Assembly (NCBI RefSeq): GCF_014635825.1
Contig: NZ_BMDO01000018.1
Span: forward strand, 1-44,038
Length of the DNA stretch: 44,038 nt
From: Mucilaginibacter galii
GTDB taxonomy: Bacteria > Bacteroidota > Bacteroidia > Sphingobacteriales > Sphingobacteriaceae
Reading direction: 5' to 3'
Shown: one piece after another, positions 8,076 to 18,372 of the stretch
Position numbering within the stretch: position 1 is the stretch's first letter
How the letters are laid out: the number at the start of each line of letters is the position of its first letter
Notes under the pieces: generated by a model
The model's input: the letters and a program-made list of their open reading frames with translations, nothing else
The model's database searches: none
Told to the model about the DNA's origin: nothing
Translations under genes and position numbers: made by a program

Positions 8076-11000
8076 ATGACTAACCGGAGTTTTTCCTGTT
8101 ATAAGCGTTGGCGCCTTTTCGTGGGGTTGCTCATCGTGTCTTTCAGCGTGACTGCGCAGCCGAAATACAATCTAAAGCACTACTCTACCGAAGACGGACT
8201 CTCTCATGACCGCATTACCTGCATCATGAAAGACCATGAGGGTTTCATGTGGTTTGGTACCTGGGATGGCATTAACCGGTTCGACGGGCATAATTTTGTG
8301 CCTTACAAAGGTCGTCCGGGCGATAGTTCTAACCTCGAGAATAACAAGATCAGGATCATTGCCGAAGATAAGCAGGGTTATTTATGGGTAAAAACCTTTG
8401 ATAATAAGATCTATAGGTTCGATAAAAATAAGGAGGCATTTCTTGCCATACAGAGCAATAAGGCCCCCGATCATGTTAAGGATGTAGTTGTTGACCGCAT
8501 TGTGACGGTATCAAATGGTGATACGTGGTTGCTGAGCGCAAGGCAGGGTGCGCTATGCGCTTTTGGTAATAAAACAGGAACTACGCCAGTGATTAAGGCA
8601 TTCAATAAAAAAGCAAAGCCCGAGTTTAATATAGGCGATGATGAGGTTTCATTTTTATTTGAGGATAAACAGCATCATATTTGGATAGGTACAAAGGCCG
8701 GTATCAGCTGTTTTACCAAGAACGTTGCTGGGGAATATGTTAATTTACCTATTGGTAATAATCAAACCACTTTAGGCGCTCAGTATAGCTTTACCGGCTA
8801 TGCCGAAAATGGTAATGACCTGTATCTGTCCACCGCGCAGGGCTTGCTGTTTGTTTATAATATTGTAAATAAGTCGCTTAAAACTTTAGCTATTGCACCC
8901 GGTACGCCGTTGAATGACGTGTTGGTGGTTAATGATGTGGTTTATATAACTACGTCGGGTAAAGGACTTATTGCTTACAATACCTCAACTCAAACCAGTC
9001 AATCATACATCCCGGGTTTTAAATCGCTGAAAAAAATCTACCGCGATAAAAAAGGATTATTATGGCTGGAGCCTGGTAATGGAATTTTAAAGTTCGATCC
9101 TGCAAATGCAAGCTATAAGTTGTTCACTCAAAAAAAGGATGCAGAAGCGCTAACCATTCATACCACCTACCAGGTGTTTGAAGATGCTTACAATACTTTT
9201 TGGGCTTGTATGGAAGGCGGAGGCTTTGGGTATTATGACCGGGCGGCAGATCAGATCAACTACTTTCATAACGAGCCGGGCACACCAAAGCAGCAATTTT
9301 CTAACGTAGTAACCGCCATGTATGCCGACCCAACCGGGGTTTTGTGGTTTAGCGGCTACGACAGGGGTATTAACAAGGTCACCTTACAGCCCGATATATT
9401 TAAGCATTATATTATTGCCAAAGATGCCGAGGCAAAAACGGAGAACGAAGTAAGGGCCATTTGCGAAGATCATTTTGGCCGTTTATGGGTAGGTACCAAA
9501 GCGGGCAGAATTCTGGTTTATAAAAATGGACAGTTATCAGATAGTCCGTTCAGCAATATTCCAGATCGTCAGTTAGGTAAGGTGTACAGCATCTATGAAA
9601 GTAAAGATCATACCATCTGGATGGGGACCAAAGGTAAAGGCTTATTAGAAGCGGTACCGCTGGCTAACGATCCAACGCACTACCGTGTTAAAAGGCACGT
9701 AAATAACCCTCAAGATGCCAACAGCATCAGCAGTAATATGATCTACTCCATACTGGAAGACAGTAAGGGACGCATATGGATAGGTACTTTTGGCGGTGGG
9801 CTAAACTTGTTGGTGAGGCAAGGAAATACCACAGTGTTTAAGAATGCGAAAAATGCATTTAAAAATTATGCAGCTGCAAAAGCAGCAGGTGTAAGGCATT
9901 TACAGGAAGATAAAAAAGGCAATATCTGGATAGCCAGTACCAACGGTTTGGTGGTATTCAATCCGGAAGAGGGCACTAACGAGTTCCGCTTCCGTCGTTA
10001 CAGGAAGGTAAGGGGTGATGAGACCTCTTTGGGGAGCAACGATGTGCAGTATATCCATCGCGATAAGCAAGGCACTATGTGGCTGGGCACCTTTGGCGGT
10101 GGCTTGCAAAAGGCCATTACCACTTACAACGTCAAAGATAAAATAAGCTTCAAAGTATACACCGCCGCCAACGGCTTGCCTAATGATATTATACTAAGCA
10201 TAACCGGCGATAGTAAAGATAGACTTTGGATAGCAACCGAGAACGGCTTATCGGAGTTTAACCCCAAAACTGAAGCATTTAAAAATTACAATACCGACGA
10301 TGGCTTACCCCAAACCCAGTTCTCCGAATCGGCTATGGTAAAGTCGGCCTCAGGGAAGCTGTATGTAGGTTGTGTAAATGGCTACATTGCTTTTGATCCC
10401 CTGCATGTGGGCAGTACGCGTTATCCCACCAATATAGCCTTGACCAATTTTCAGGTGTTTAATAAAAGCATTATTCCGGGTGCACCCGATTCTATTTTAA
10501 AATATGCCATAGATCAAACACAGGAAATTACGCTGAAATACAATCAAAACCTCATCAATATTGATTATACCACGCTCGATTATAAAACAGCGCAGAAAAT
10601 ATGGTATGCCTATATTTTGGAGGGTTTTGATAAACAATGGAACCAGGTAAAAACCGCACGGCAGGCTACCTATACTAATTTGCCGCCGGGTCATTATGTG
10701 TTCAAGGTGAAAAGTGTAAGTAATTACTTGTTTGAAAACGTTCCTTTCAAAAGCGTGAACATCACCATACTACCACCACCCTGGAAAACGTGGTGGGCCT
10801 ACCTGGCTTATGTAGTAATGGCTGCCATTGTCATGGAAATTGCGCGCCGTATTATCATGACCATGATCAACCTGCGTAACCGTGTAGCGGTTGAGCAGCG
10901 TGTTGCCGAGTTGAAACTCGATTTCTTTACCAATATATCGCACGAGTTGCGTACGCCACTTACCTTAATTGTTAACCCATTAAAAGAGATCTCCCAACAC

Positions 11001-12506
11001 GAACCGCTATCGGTAAAGGGGCGGGAATATATTAACCTTGCCAATAAAAATGCAAACCGCATGGTGCGGTTTGTTAACCAGCTGCTCGATTTCAGGAAGC
11101 TGCAAAGCGGCAAAACCCGTTTGAAGATTGGCGAGGCCGATTTGGTTGCGATCGTAAAAAATACAACCACTTACTTTACCGAATTGGCCCATGAAAAAAA
11201 TATCACCTTTACTTTCAAGCCATTGGTGCCGTTCTTTTATGTATGGATAGACGATGAGAAAATTGATATTGTAATTTACAACTTATTGGCTAATGCGTTT
11301 AAATACACGCCATCCGGAAGGCACATTACCGTATCATTAGAACCTGTAACCACTACGGGGCATGTGAGTATTAAAGTAATTGATGAGGGTACTGGCGTGC
11401 CTGAAGATAAGCTGAAAGAGATATTTGAGTTATATTACGAAGCTTCTAACAATAAGGCTCACCACAACAAAGGCACCGGCATTGGTTTGGCGTTTTCCAA
11501 GGAATTGATGGCGGCTCACCATGGCACAATTATAGCAGAAAACAACCCGCATCAAGGGATGACGTTTACCGTGCAGCTCAAAACAGGAAAACATCATTTT
11601 ACAGCGAATGAAGCAGATTTTGTTCCTTCACCGGCAAACGTTATTGATGTGCATGTGCCGGCCCCAATGGTGGCTGCAGAGCAAGAGGCAACTATTACAG
11701 CCGATGAGTTGCAAGAAACTAGCAAACCCCTGGTTTTGATCGTGGAGGATAATAACGAACTGCGTAAATTTCTTGGCGATCAGTTAAGCACTTATTACCG
11801 GGTTGATACCGCTGCCGATGGCGTTATTGGTTTGCAAAGAGCCATAGAGCTGGTGCCTGATCTTATCATAAGCGATGTAATGATGCCTAATATGGATGGC
11901 ATTGCCATGCTGGATGCAGTGAAGCACAATGTAATTACCAGTCATATCCCGGTGGTATTGCTTACGGCAAAATCATCGGTAGAGCACCAGATAGAAGGTA
12001 TGCGCTATGGTGCCGATTTTTATGTGACCAAGCCATTTAACACCGATTATGTATTGGTGCTTGTGCAAAACCTAATCAGGCAGCGTAAACAGTTATTCGA
12101 GAGCTTTTTAGGCAATAAGAACCTGGTGCAGCTTTCGCCCGGCGAAATACTCATTACCTCCAAAGATGAACAGCTTCTTAAACAGGTGATAGACACTGTT
12201 GAAAAAGGTATGGCCGACCCGTCATTTAACATTGATGATGTAGCCAGTGGTATAGGCCTTGGCCGTTCTACTTTCTATAAAAAGCTCAAGAGTTTAACCG
12301 GCCTGGCGCCTGTAGAATTTGTAAAAGAAATGCGCCTTAAACGCGCCAAGCAAATTATTGATGCCGGCGAATACACCATTGCCGAAATATCGTACATGGT
12401 TGGCTTCAGCAGCTCGGGATACTTCAGTACATGCTTTAAAGAAAAGTACAATCAATCGCCATCTCAGTATTTAAAATCTATTAAAGCGGTACATCCTGCC
12501 GGATAG
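8076..12506 (+). CDS. Hybrid two-component system regulator (HTCS) of the pectin PUL
   Basis: A 1476-residue single-polypeptide sensor and regulator. A signal peptide (about 1-27) leads into two seven-bladed propellers made of repeated reg_prop motifs such as WFGTWDGINRFDG, IWIGTFGGGL and LWIATENGLSEF. A Y_Y_Y domain (about 815-885) and one membrane span (about 905-925) follow. The cytoplasmic part has a HisKA domain with phospho-acceptor His956 in TNISHELRTPL, an HATPase with GTGIGLAFSKEL, a receiver domain from about 1220 with Asp1267 in ISDVMMPNMDG, and an AraC-type HTH in the last 100 residues. HTCS proteins bind an oligosaccharide in the periplasm and activate the adjacent PUL. It lies on the same strand 311 nt ahead of the FAS1/SusCD operon and is its obvious regulator. 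All key residues are present. Confidence 0.95.
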   Translation: MTNRSFSCYKRWRLFVGLLIVSFSVTAQPKYNLKHYSTEDGLSHDRITCIMKDHEGFMWFGTWDGINRFDGHNFVPYKGRPGDSSNLENNKIRIIAEDKQGYLWVKTFDNKIYRFDKNKEAFLAIQSNKAPDHVKDVVVDRIVTVSNGDTWLLSARQGALCAFGNKTGTTPVIKAFNKKAKPEFNIGDDEVSFLFEDKQHHIWIGTKAGISCFTKNVAGEYVNLPIGNNQTTLGAQYSFTGYAENGNDLYLSTAQGLLFVYNIVNKSLKTLAIAPGTPLNDVLVVNDVVYITTSGKGLIAYNTSTQTSQSYIPGFKSLKKIYRDKKGLLWLEPGNGILKFDPANASYKLFTQKKDAEALTIHTTYQVFEDAYNTFWACMEGGGFGYYDRAADQINYFHNEPGTPKQQFSNVVTAMYADPTGVLWFSGYDRGINKVTLQPDIFKHYIIAKDAEAKTENEVRAICEDHFGRLWVGTKAGRILVYKNGQLSDSPFSNIPDRQLGKVYSIYESKDHTIWMGTKGKGLLEAVPLANDPTHYRVKRHVNNPQDANSISSNMIYSILEDSKGRIWIGTFGGGLNLLVRQGNTTVFKNAKNAFKNYAAAKAAGVRHLQEDKKGNIWIASTNGLVVFNPEEGTNEFRFRRYRKVRGDETSLGSNDVQYIHRDKQGTMWLGTFGGGLQKAITTYNVKDKISFKVYTAANGLPNDIILSITGDSKDRLWIATENGLSEFNPKTEAFKNYNTDDGLPQTQFSESAMVKSASGKLYVGCVNGYIAFDPLHVGSTRYPTNIALTNFQVFNKSIIPGAPDSILKYAIDQTQEITLKYNQNLINIDYTTLDYKTAQKIWYAYILEGFDKQWNQVKTARQATYTNLPPGHYVFKVKSVSNYLFENVPFKSVNITILPPPWKTWWAYLAYVVMAAIVMEIARRIIMTMINLRNRVAVEQRVAELKLDFFTNISHELRTPLTLIVNPLKEISQHEPLSVKGREYINLANKNANRMVRFVNQLLDFRKLQSGKTRLKIGEADLVAIVKNTTTYFTELAHEKNITFTFKPLVPFFYVWIDDEKIDIVIYNLLANAFKYTPSGRHITVSLEPVTTTGHVSIKVIDEGTGVPEDKLKEIFELYYEASNNKAHHNKGTGIGLAFSKELMAAHHGTIIAENNPHQGMTFTVQLKTGKHHFTANEADFVPSPANVIDVHVPAPMVAAEQEATITADELQETSKPLVLIVEDNNELRKFLGDQLSTYYRVDTAADGVIGLQRAIELVPDLIISDVMMPNMDGIAMLDAVKHNVITSHIPVVLLTAKSSVEHQIEGMRYGADFYVTKPFNTDYVLVLVQNLIRQRKQLFESFLGNKNLVQLSPGEILITSKDEQLLKQVIDTVEKGMADPSFNIDDVASGIGLGRSTFYKKLKSLTGLAPVEFVKEMRLKRAKQIIDAGEYTIAEISYMVGFSSSGYFSTCFKEKYNQSPSQYLKSIKAVHPAG

Positions 12507-12817
12507 ATTTTTTCTTTATATGTCCATCTTTTTAATTCAGAAATCTTTGTTTTGGTGCTTTTTAAGCACTTTTATCAAATTTTAAAACTTATTTCCCAAT
12601 TTTTAAAACCTCCTCGGCTGCCTTTCGGCCTATGTTTGCTTTACAATTATAAACAGCAACAGCTCGGTTACCAGTATTTGAAAGCATGCCTGCAACAGGT
12701 GTGAAACCAATTATAAACAGCTCAATATCTGACCAAGCCCGAGTGCTGAATTTTATGTAAACCAATGATGACGCCCTGCTTACCCATAGCATGTGCGTTT
12801 GAATATTTAGTGCATGT
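12507..12817 (+). promoter_or_regulatory. Intergenic region between HTCS and PUL operon
   Basis: 311 nt without a credible gene. A short hairpin GTGCTT/AAGCAC with a 3-nt loop and four T (12555-12573) may end the HTCS transcript. TATGTTTGC at 12631-12639 matches the TAnnTTTG box but would give a leader of about 180 nt and has no visible -33 partner. The operon promoter and the HTCS binding site should lie here, but no repeated operator could be picked out by eye. Confidence 0.4.
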
Positions 12818-15010
12818 ATGAGGAGAATTTTACAAGGTGCATCTGTATTATTATTTAGCCTGTTGGTTTTGGCCGGCTGTAGTAAGAAAGAGTTTAACGA
12901 GCGTTACGACAGGCCCGAAAACCTGGCCGATCCCATCTATCAGCAACTGCAGCAAAAAGGAAACTTTACCAGTTTATTAGTTTGTATTGAAAAGGCCGGC
13001 TATAAAGATATTTTGAGCAAGGCCGGCTATTGGACCATGTTTGCGCCCAACGATGCTGCATTTGCCCTGTATTTTAAAGAAAAGGGAATTAGCAGTGCTG
13101 CCGATATTGATGCCGCTACTGCACAAAAAATTGTAAAATACAGCCTGGTGTTCAATGCTTTTAAAACAGATCGCCTGCCCGATTTCCAGTCGGCCGCGGG
13201 GTGGATACCCAACATGGCTTTTAAACGCCGTACTGCTTATTACGATGGCAGCAGCGTGATCAACTACAACGGTAAAGATATTACCTACATTAACTCTAAC
13301 CGTAATAACCGTGGCGGCACTTCATACTATACATCGAGCGATAACAACAATAAATACGTCCCATACTTTTTAGATCGCTTTTTTACGCCTAAAAACCTGA
13401 GCGCTTCCGACTATAATTACTTCTATGGTCAAAACCCATACACCGGCTTTAACGTGTCTGATGCGCAAGTACTTACCAGTAACATTATTGCCGAAAATGG
13501 TGTAATACACGAGATCAACCGCGTATTGCTTCCGTTGCCTTCTATAGATCAGTATCTGGGTGTAAATGATCAGTACAGCAAATTCAAATCGCTGTTTGAC
13601 AAATACATGGTATCGTACCTCCTGAGTGCCGAAGCAAATGCAAAAAATCTGGAGAATACCGGCAAGCAGCAAGATATCTATATTAAAACTTATGATCCGG
13701 CTTTGGCCTATTCGCCCAATAACGAAAACTACTTAAAGGTAGATGATAACGATGGGCAGATGGAAGGCTATTCGATGTTTGCACCTACTAATGAGGCACT
13801 CAACAGCTACATCAATAGTACTTTATTAGAATACTATCCCTCACTTGACGCACTTCCTAAAGAAATATTGTTTGATTTTTTGAATGCGCATATGTTTAAT
13901 ACCACTGTGTGGCCAAGCAAGTTTGCTACCACGACCAACGGACAGGGGCAGGGTGCTTTATTTAATGCCGCTACCGATGTGGTGGATAAAAAGGTATTGA
14001 GCAACGGTGTATTTTACGGCACCAATAAAGTACAGAATGCCAACGTGTTCAGCACTGTGTTTGGCCGTGCATACTTAAACCCAAACTACTCATTAATGAC
14101 CCGCGCGCTGAGTGCATCGCTCAAAGCAAGCATTATCAATACGAATTTAAAATATACGCTGTTCCTTACCTCTGATGCTACTTTTAAAGCTTTAGGCTTT
14201 AGCTATGATATTGATGCTACCACCTGGCGCTACACACCACCGGGCGGCGGTACTTCGCTATCAGGCTCATCCGCGCTGGATAAGTTGAACCGCATCATCA
14301 ACACCCAAGTAGTGCGTGAGGATGTGAAGAGTTTAGCCGGCAATGGTATCCTGGAAACTTACGAGGGCGAATACATCAGGTACAACAACAATACAGTATA
14401 CTCTGCCGGTAACCGTGATGCGGGCATCGTGCTTAATGCAACCACCCCGCGCGTAACCCAAAACGGAACGGTGTATTTTATAGATGGATTACTGTCCGAA
14501 CCGTCTTTATCGGTAGGTAAGCACCTCGACGCTTTAGCCACACCCGCCGGTTCAGAATATAAAAAGTTTGTAGATTACGTAAAAGCATCGGCCATTTACA
14601 ATACCTCTAATGGCGAGATCTTGGGTGTTACAGCCGGTTCGTTCTATACTGTTTTAGTGCCAACCAACGCCGCTATTGATGCCGCCATAGCCCAGGGGTA
14701 TTTGCCGGCTACAACCACACCGGCCGATCAGGCGGGTAAAGACAAGGTGGCCAATTTTATCAGGTACCACATCATTCAAAAAGCTACGGTAGTGCCCGAC
14801 GGTAAAAAAGCAGGCGGTTTTCTTACTCTCTTGCAAAAAACCAACGGCGACCCTACCTCGGTAGCAGTAACCAACACCGGTATAAACAATATGCAGGTAA
14901 AAGATATGCTGGGTAACACGGCAAATGTCATACCTGCACAAAGCAATAACCTGTCTAACCGAACGGTGATTCACCTTTTAGATACGTTTTTGAAATTCAG
15001 CACCAACTAA
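12818..15010 (+). CDS. Fasciclin (FAS1) multi-domain lipoprotein 1
   Basis: A 730-residue lipoprotein: the lipobox VLAGC puts the acylated Cys at 21, followed by charged SKKEFNE, which suits export to the outer surface in Bacteroidota. Up to four FAS1 units can be traced from paired motifs: YWTMFAPNDAAF with GVIHEINRVLLP; YSMFAPTNEAL with NGVFYGTNKV; YTLFLTSDATF with NGTVYFIDGLL; and FYTVLVPTNAAI with RTVIHLLDTFL. FAS1 domains mediate protein or glycan adhesion and have no known catalytic activity. It is the first gene of the PUL operon, 89 nt upstream of susC-like 1 with a hairpin between them. A role as a surface glycan-binding or complex-organising partner of SusC/D is inference. Confidence 0.85.
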   Translation: MRRILQGASVLLFSLLVLAGCSKKEFNERYDRPENLADPIYQQLQQKGNFTSLLVCIEKAGYKDILSKAGYWTMFAPNDAAFALYFKEKGISSAADIDAATAQKIVKYSLVFNAFKTDRLPDFQSAAGWIPNMAFKRRTAYYDGSSVINYNGKDITYINSNRNNRGGTSYYTSSDNNNKYVPYFLDRFFTPKNLSASDYNYFYGQNPYTGFNVSDAQVLTSNIIAENGVIHEINRVLLPLPSIDQYLGVNDQYSKFKSLFDKYMVSYLLSAEANAKNLENTGKQQDIYIKTYDPALAYSPNNENYLKVDDNDGQMEGYSMFAPTNEALNSYINSTLLEYYPSLDALPKEILFDFLNAHMFNTTVWPSKFATTTNGQGQGALFNAATDVVDKKVLSNGVFYGTNKVQNANVFSTVFGRAYLNPNYSLMTRALSASLKASIINTNLKYTLFLTSDATFKALGFSYDIDATTWRYTPPGGGTSLSGSSALDKLNRIINTQVVREDVKSLAGNGILETYEGEYIRYNNNTVYSAGNRDAGIVLNATTPRVTQNGTVYFIDGLLSEPSLSVGKHLDALATPAGSEYKKFVDYVKASAIYNTSNGEILGVTAGSFYTVLVPTNAAIDAAIAQGYLPATTTPADQAGKDKVANFIRYHIIQKATVVPDGKKAGGFLTLLQKTNGDPTSVAVTNTGINNMQVKDMLGNTANVIPAQSNNLSNRTVIHLLDTFLKFSTN

Positions 15011-15039
15011 GAAAAGCTTAATAAACCCTTACCTATTAC

Positions 15040-15076
15040 AATAATATGTACCGGCCGCCAAAGCCGGTACATTATT
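15040..15076 (+). terminator. Intercistronic hairpin between FAS1 lipoprotein and SusC
   Basis: An inverted repeat with the core GTACCGGC/GCCGGTAC, extended by AT pairs on both sides (15040-15055 with 15063-15076). It is followed by AAAACC, not a T-run, so it is not a standard terminator. It could set differential expression by mRNA processing or stabilisation, or cause partial attenuation. Confidence 0.5.
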
Positions 15077-15099
15077 AAAACCGATTTAAAATCTTGTTG

Positions 15100-18000
15100 A
15101 TGGAAAAAATATATACCCGTTTTATTTTCTTCTGCTTTATACTGATAACGGCGGCAGGCGGCAACACCGTATGGGCGCAATCGGCGGCACCTTTAACAAC
15201 CGTGCGCGGTAAGGTTACCGACAAGAAAGACCGCGCACCGCTCATTGGCGTAACGGTAGTAGAAATTGATAAGGAAAAGCGTACGGTAGGCGGCGTATCA
15301 ACCGATATCGACGGTAATTTTGCACTAAAACCCAAAAGCCGTCAAAATAAGATCTCGGTATCATTAATAGGTTATAAAACCGTAGTGGTTGATATTAACG
15401 ACCGTACTACGTTCAATATTCAGTTAGAATCGAGTTCAAACTCACTGGCCGAAGTATCAATTACGGCCAATAAAACATCAAGCAACGGTTTAATGCAAAT
15501 AGACGCGCGGAATTCGACCACCGCCGTAGCTAAACTCAACGCAAAAGATATTGAAGAACTGTCGGCAGCATCTATCGACCAGGCTATTCAGGGGCGTTTA
15601 CCTGGGGTAGATATTGCTGCCAACTCGGGCGACCCTGGTGCGGGAATGCAAATCCGCATCAGGGGTACGTCTACCATCAACGGTTCTACCAACCCACTGA
15701 TCGTGTTAGACGGTATGCCTTACGAAACCAGCATCCCATCCGATTTTAACTTCGGTACTGCCGATGAACAGGGCTACGCATCGTTGCTAAACATTGCCCC
15801 GGCCGATATTCAGGATATATCTATCCTGAAAGATGCGGCCGCCACAGCCGTATGGGGTTCAAGAGCTGCAAACGGCGTGTTGCTCATTAACACTAAGCGC
15901 GGTAGGGTAGGCACCCCCCAGGTTACTTATACCGCCAGGTTCACCGCTTCCAAACAACCAAACGCTATCCCTATGCTTACCGGCGACCAGTACTCGCAGC
16001 TCATCCCCGAAGAGGTGATGAACCGTACCGGTACCCCGCTGAATACGCAAACCATTAAAGAGTTTCTGTATGATCCGAGCGATAAATATTACTATAACAA
16101 CTACAGCAATAATACAGATTGGATAGGTGCCATTACCCGTACCGGCTTAATGCAAGATCATAACCTGTCGTTGGCAGGTGGTGGCGAAAAGGCCCGCTAT
16201 TTTGCATCAGTAAGTTATTTAGGCCAAAAAGGTACAACTTTAGGTACAGGCTTAAGCCGCGTAACCACCCGTATCAATTTAGATTATAACGTGTCTGACC
16301 GTATCCGTTTTCGTACCGATGTATCTTACACCCACTCCAATACCGATAAGGTTTATAATGATGATGCCAGGAGTGTAGCCTACCAGAAAATGCCCAACAT
16401 GAGCATTTTCGAGATCAACTCGGCAGGGATGAACACCGGCAATTACTTATCGCCGCTGCAAAACATTCAAGGTAGTTACCCCGATACATTCAACCCGCTG
16501 GCCATGCTTGCCGCCGGAAAAAATAACGTTATCAGCGAGCGTATTGTGCCTCACTTTAACCTGCAGTACGACATTATTCCAAGTTTACTGCGGTCAACCG
16601 TTGATGTACAGTTCGATATTAATAATACGAAAAATAAAAGGTTCTTGCCGCAGATAGCTACCGGTCGCCCGGTTAGCGATGCTAACGTAAACCTCGCTTT
16701 TGATGGCGATGCCGATCAGTTTGGTATTCAAACCAAAACCAATTTCATTTATACGCCAAAGCTTAGCGAAAAGCACACCTTCATTGGCTTGGTGTCGTTT
16801 TTAACTAATGATAACCGGGTAACCTCGTTACAGGCCCAGTCCTCAAACTCGGCCTCAGTAAACCTTCAAGATCCATCCGTTGACGCGCGCGTGCAAGCGT
16901 TAAGCTCAGGCTTTACACAATCGCGCAGCGTAGCAGCTTTGGCTAATGCGCAATACAGTTATTTAGACAGGTACATTTTAAACTCAGCTATCAGGCTCGA
17001 TGGTAACTCGCGCTTTGGCCCAGCCAACCGCTGGGGATTGTTTCCATCGGTATCTGCCCGCTGGCGTATATCTGGTGAGCCGTTCATGAAGAAAGCCACC
17101 TTTTTCGATGATTTAAGCTTAAGACTGAGCTATGGTAAGAGTGGTAACGAACCAAAAAACAATTATACGTTCTATAACATCTACGGTAACTACGCTTACG
17201 ACTACCTCAACTCCTCTGCCGTTTACTCCCAAAACATTGAACTGCGTAATTTAAGATACGAAACCGTTACCGGGCAGGATATAGGTTTAACCTTGGCCCT
17301 ATGGAAAAACCGTATTAACGTAGATATCGACGTTTACCGTAACCGTACAACGGATTTGTTCTTCAATGGCTTACAACTGCCGGGCATATCGGGTTTTAAC
17401 AGCATCGATATGAACGTAGGGACCATGGATAATCAGGGCTGGGAAGTAAACCTGAATGCCGTTGCTGTAAAGACCAAAAAGGTGATGGTAGAATTTAACT
17501 TCAACATTGCCAACAACACCAACATTATCCGCGAGATATCAGAATATTACCCAAGCACTAAAGGCAACATTACCACCAACGGCAGTTACAAAACGCTGTT
17601 GCAGATTGATAATCCTTTCGGCTCATTCTACGGCTTCAAGTACAAAGGCGTTTACAAAGATGCGGCTGCCACGGTAGCCACTAATGCGCAAGGGCAGCCT
17701 ATTGTAGGTTTGGATGGTATCCCGCTACAAATGCGCTTTAATTACCCCGCTACCGATTATGTTTTTAAACCCGGCGATGCCATTTATGAAGACATTAACC
17801 ACGATGGTAATATTGATTATAAAGATGTGGTGTACCTGGGTAACGGTAACCCTAAGTTCATAGGTGGTTTTGGCCCTACCGTTACCATTAATGGCAACTT
17901 CAAGATCAATGCATTTTTCAGCTACCGTTATGGTAACCAGTTGGTAAACGGTACGCGTATGGTTACCAGCAATATGTACGGCTTTAACAACCAAAGCACC

Positions 18001-18351
18001 GAGGTGCTTAAGCGCTGGCGCAACGAAGGCGACGTAACCGATGTACCACGCGCTTTATGGAACGATGGTTACAATTGGTTGGGCAGCGACCGCTATGTGG
18101 AAGATGCCTCCTTCATCCGCTTGCGCTCCGTAACGGCGAGGTATAATTTAACCAAAAAAATGGTGAACAGGGTAGGCATACGTAGTGCAAGCATTTATGT
18201 AACGGCCGAGAACCTGGTAACGTTTACCAAATATACCGGTCAGGACCCTGAAGTATCTGTTAAGGGTGGCGATCCGTTCAGGGTGGCTACCGATAACTCC
18301 ATGACGCCGCCTACGCGTAACATGGTATTGGGTGTAGTGGTAGGTTTTTAA
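15100..18351 (+). CDS. SusC/RagA-type TonB-dependent outer-membrane transporter 1
   Basis: A 1083-residue SusC-family protein that imports oligosaccharides across the outer membrane with TonB energy. I chose ATG 15100 over two in-frame TTG codons just upstream. It has a signal peptide to about residue 27 (TVWAQ), a carboxypeptidase-regulatory-like domain at about 35-115 with the word PLIGVTVVE, and a plug domain at about 140-255. The plug holds SIDQAIQGRLPGVDI and the SusC signature DISILKDAAATAVWGSRAANG. A beta-barrel runs to the C-terminal VLGVVVGF. The typical TonB-box region (SLAEVSITA) precedes the plug. Its partner SusD starts 21 nt downstream. Length is standard for SusC. Confidence 0.95.
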   Translation: MEKIYTRFIFFCFILITAAGGNTVWAQSAAPLTTVRGKVTDKKDRAPLIGVTVVEIDKEKRTVGGVSTDIDGNFALKPKSRQNKISVSLIGYKTVVVDINDRTTFNIQLESSSNSLAEVSITANKTSSNGLMQIDARNSTTAVAKLNAKDIEELSAASIDQAIQGRLPGVDIAANSGDPGAGMQIRIRGTSTINGSTNPLIVLDGMPYETSIPSDFNFGTADEQGYASLLNIAPADIQDISILKDAAATAVWGSRAANGVLLINTKRGRVGTPQVTYTARFTASKQPNAIPMLTGDQYSQLIPEEVMNRTGTPLNTQTIKEFLYDPSDKYYYNNYSNNTDWIGAITRTGLMQDHNLSLAGGGEKARYFASVSYLGQKGTTLGTGLSRVTTRINLDYNVSDRIRFRTDVSYTHSNTDKVYNDDARSVAYQKMPNMSIFEINSAGMNTGNYLSPLQNIQGSYPDTFNPLAMLAAGKNNVISERIVPHFNLQYDIIPSLLRSTVDVQFDINNTKNKRFLPQIATGRPVSDANVNLAFDGDADQFGIQTKTNFIYTPKLSEKHTFIGLVSFLTNDNRVTSLQAQSSNSASVNLQDPSVDARVQALSSGFTQSRSVAALANAQYSYLDRYILNSAIRLDGNSRFGPANRWGLFPSVSARWRISGEPFMKKATFFDDLSLRLSYGKSGNEPKNNYTFYNIYGNYAYDYLNSSAVYSQNIELRNLRYETVTGQDIGLTLALWKNRINVDIDVYRNRTTDLFFNGLQLPGISGFNSIDMNVGTMDNQGWEVNLNAVAVKTKKVMVEFNFNIANNTNIIREISEYYPSTKGNITTNGSYKTLLQIDNPFGSFYGFKYKGVYKDAAATVATNAQGQPIVGLDGIPLQMRFNYPATDYVFKPGDAIYEDINHDGNIDYKDVVYLGNGNPKFIGGFGPTVTINGNFKINAFFSYRYGNQLVNGTRMVTSNMYGFNNQSTEVLKRWRNEGDVTDVPRALWNDGYNWLGSDRYVEDASFIRLRSVTARYNLTKKMVNRVGIRSASIYVTAENLVTFTKYTGQDPEVSVKGGDPFRVATDNSMTPPTRNMVLGVVVGF

Positions 18352-18372
18352 CATTAAAGTACAAGTACTGAT

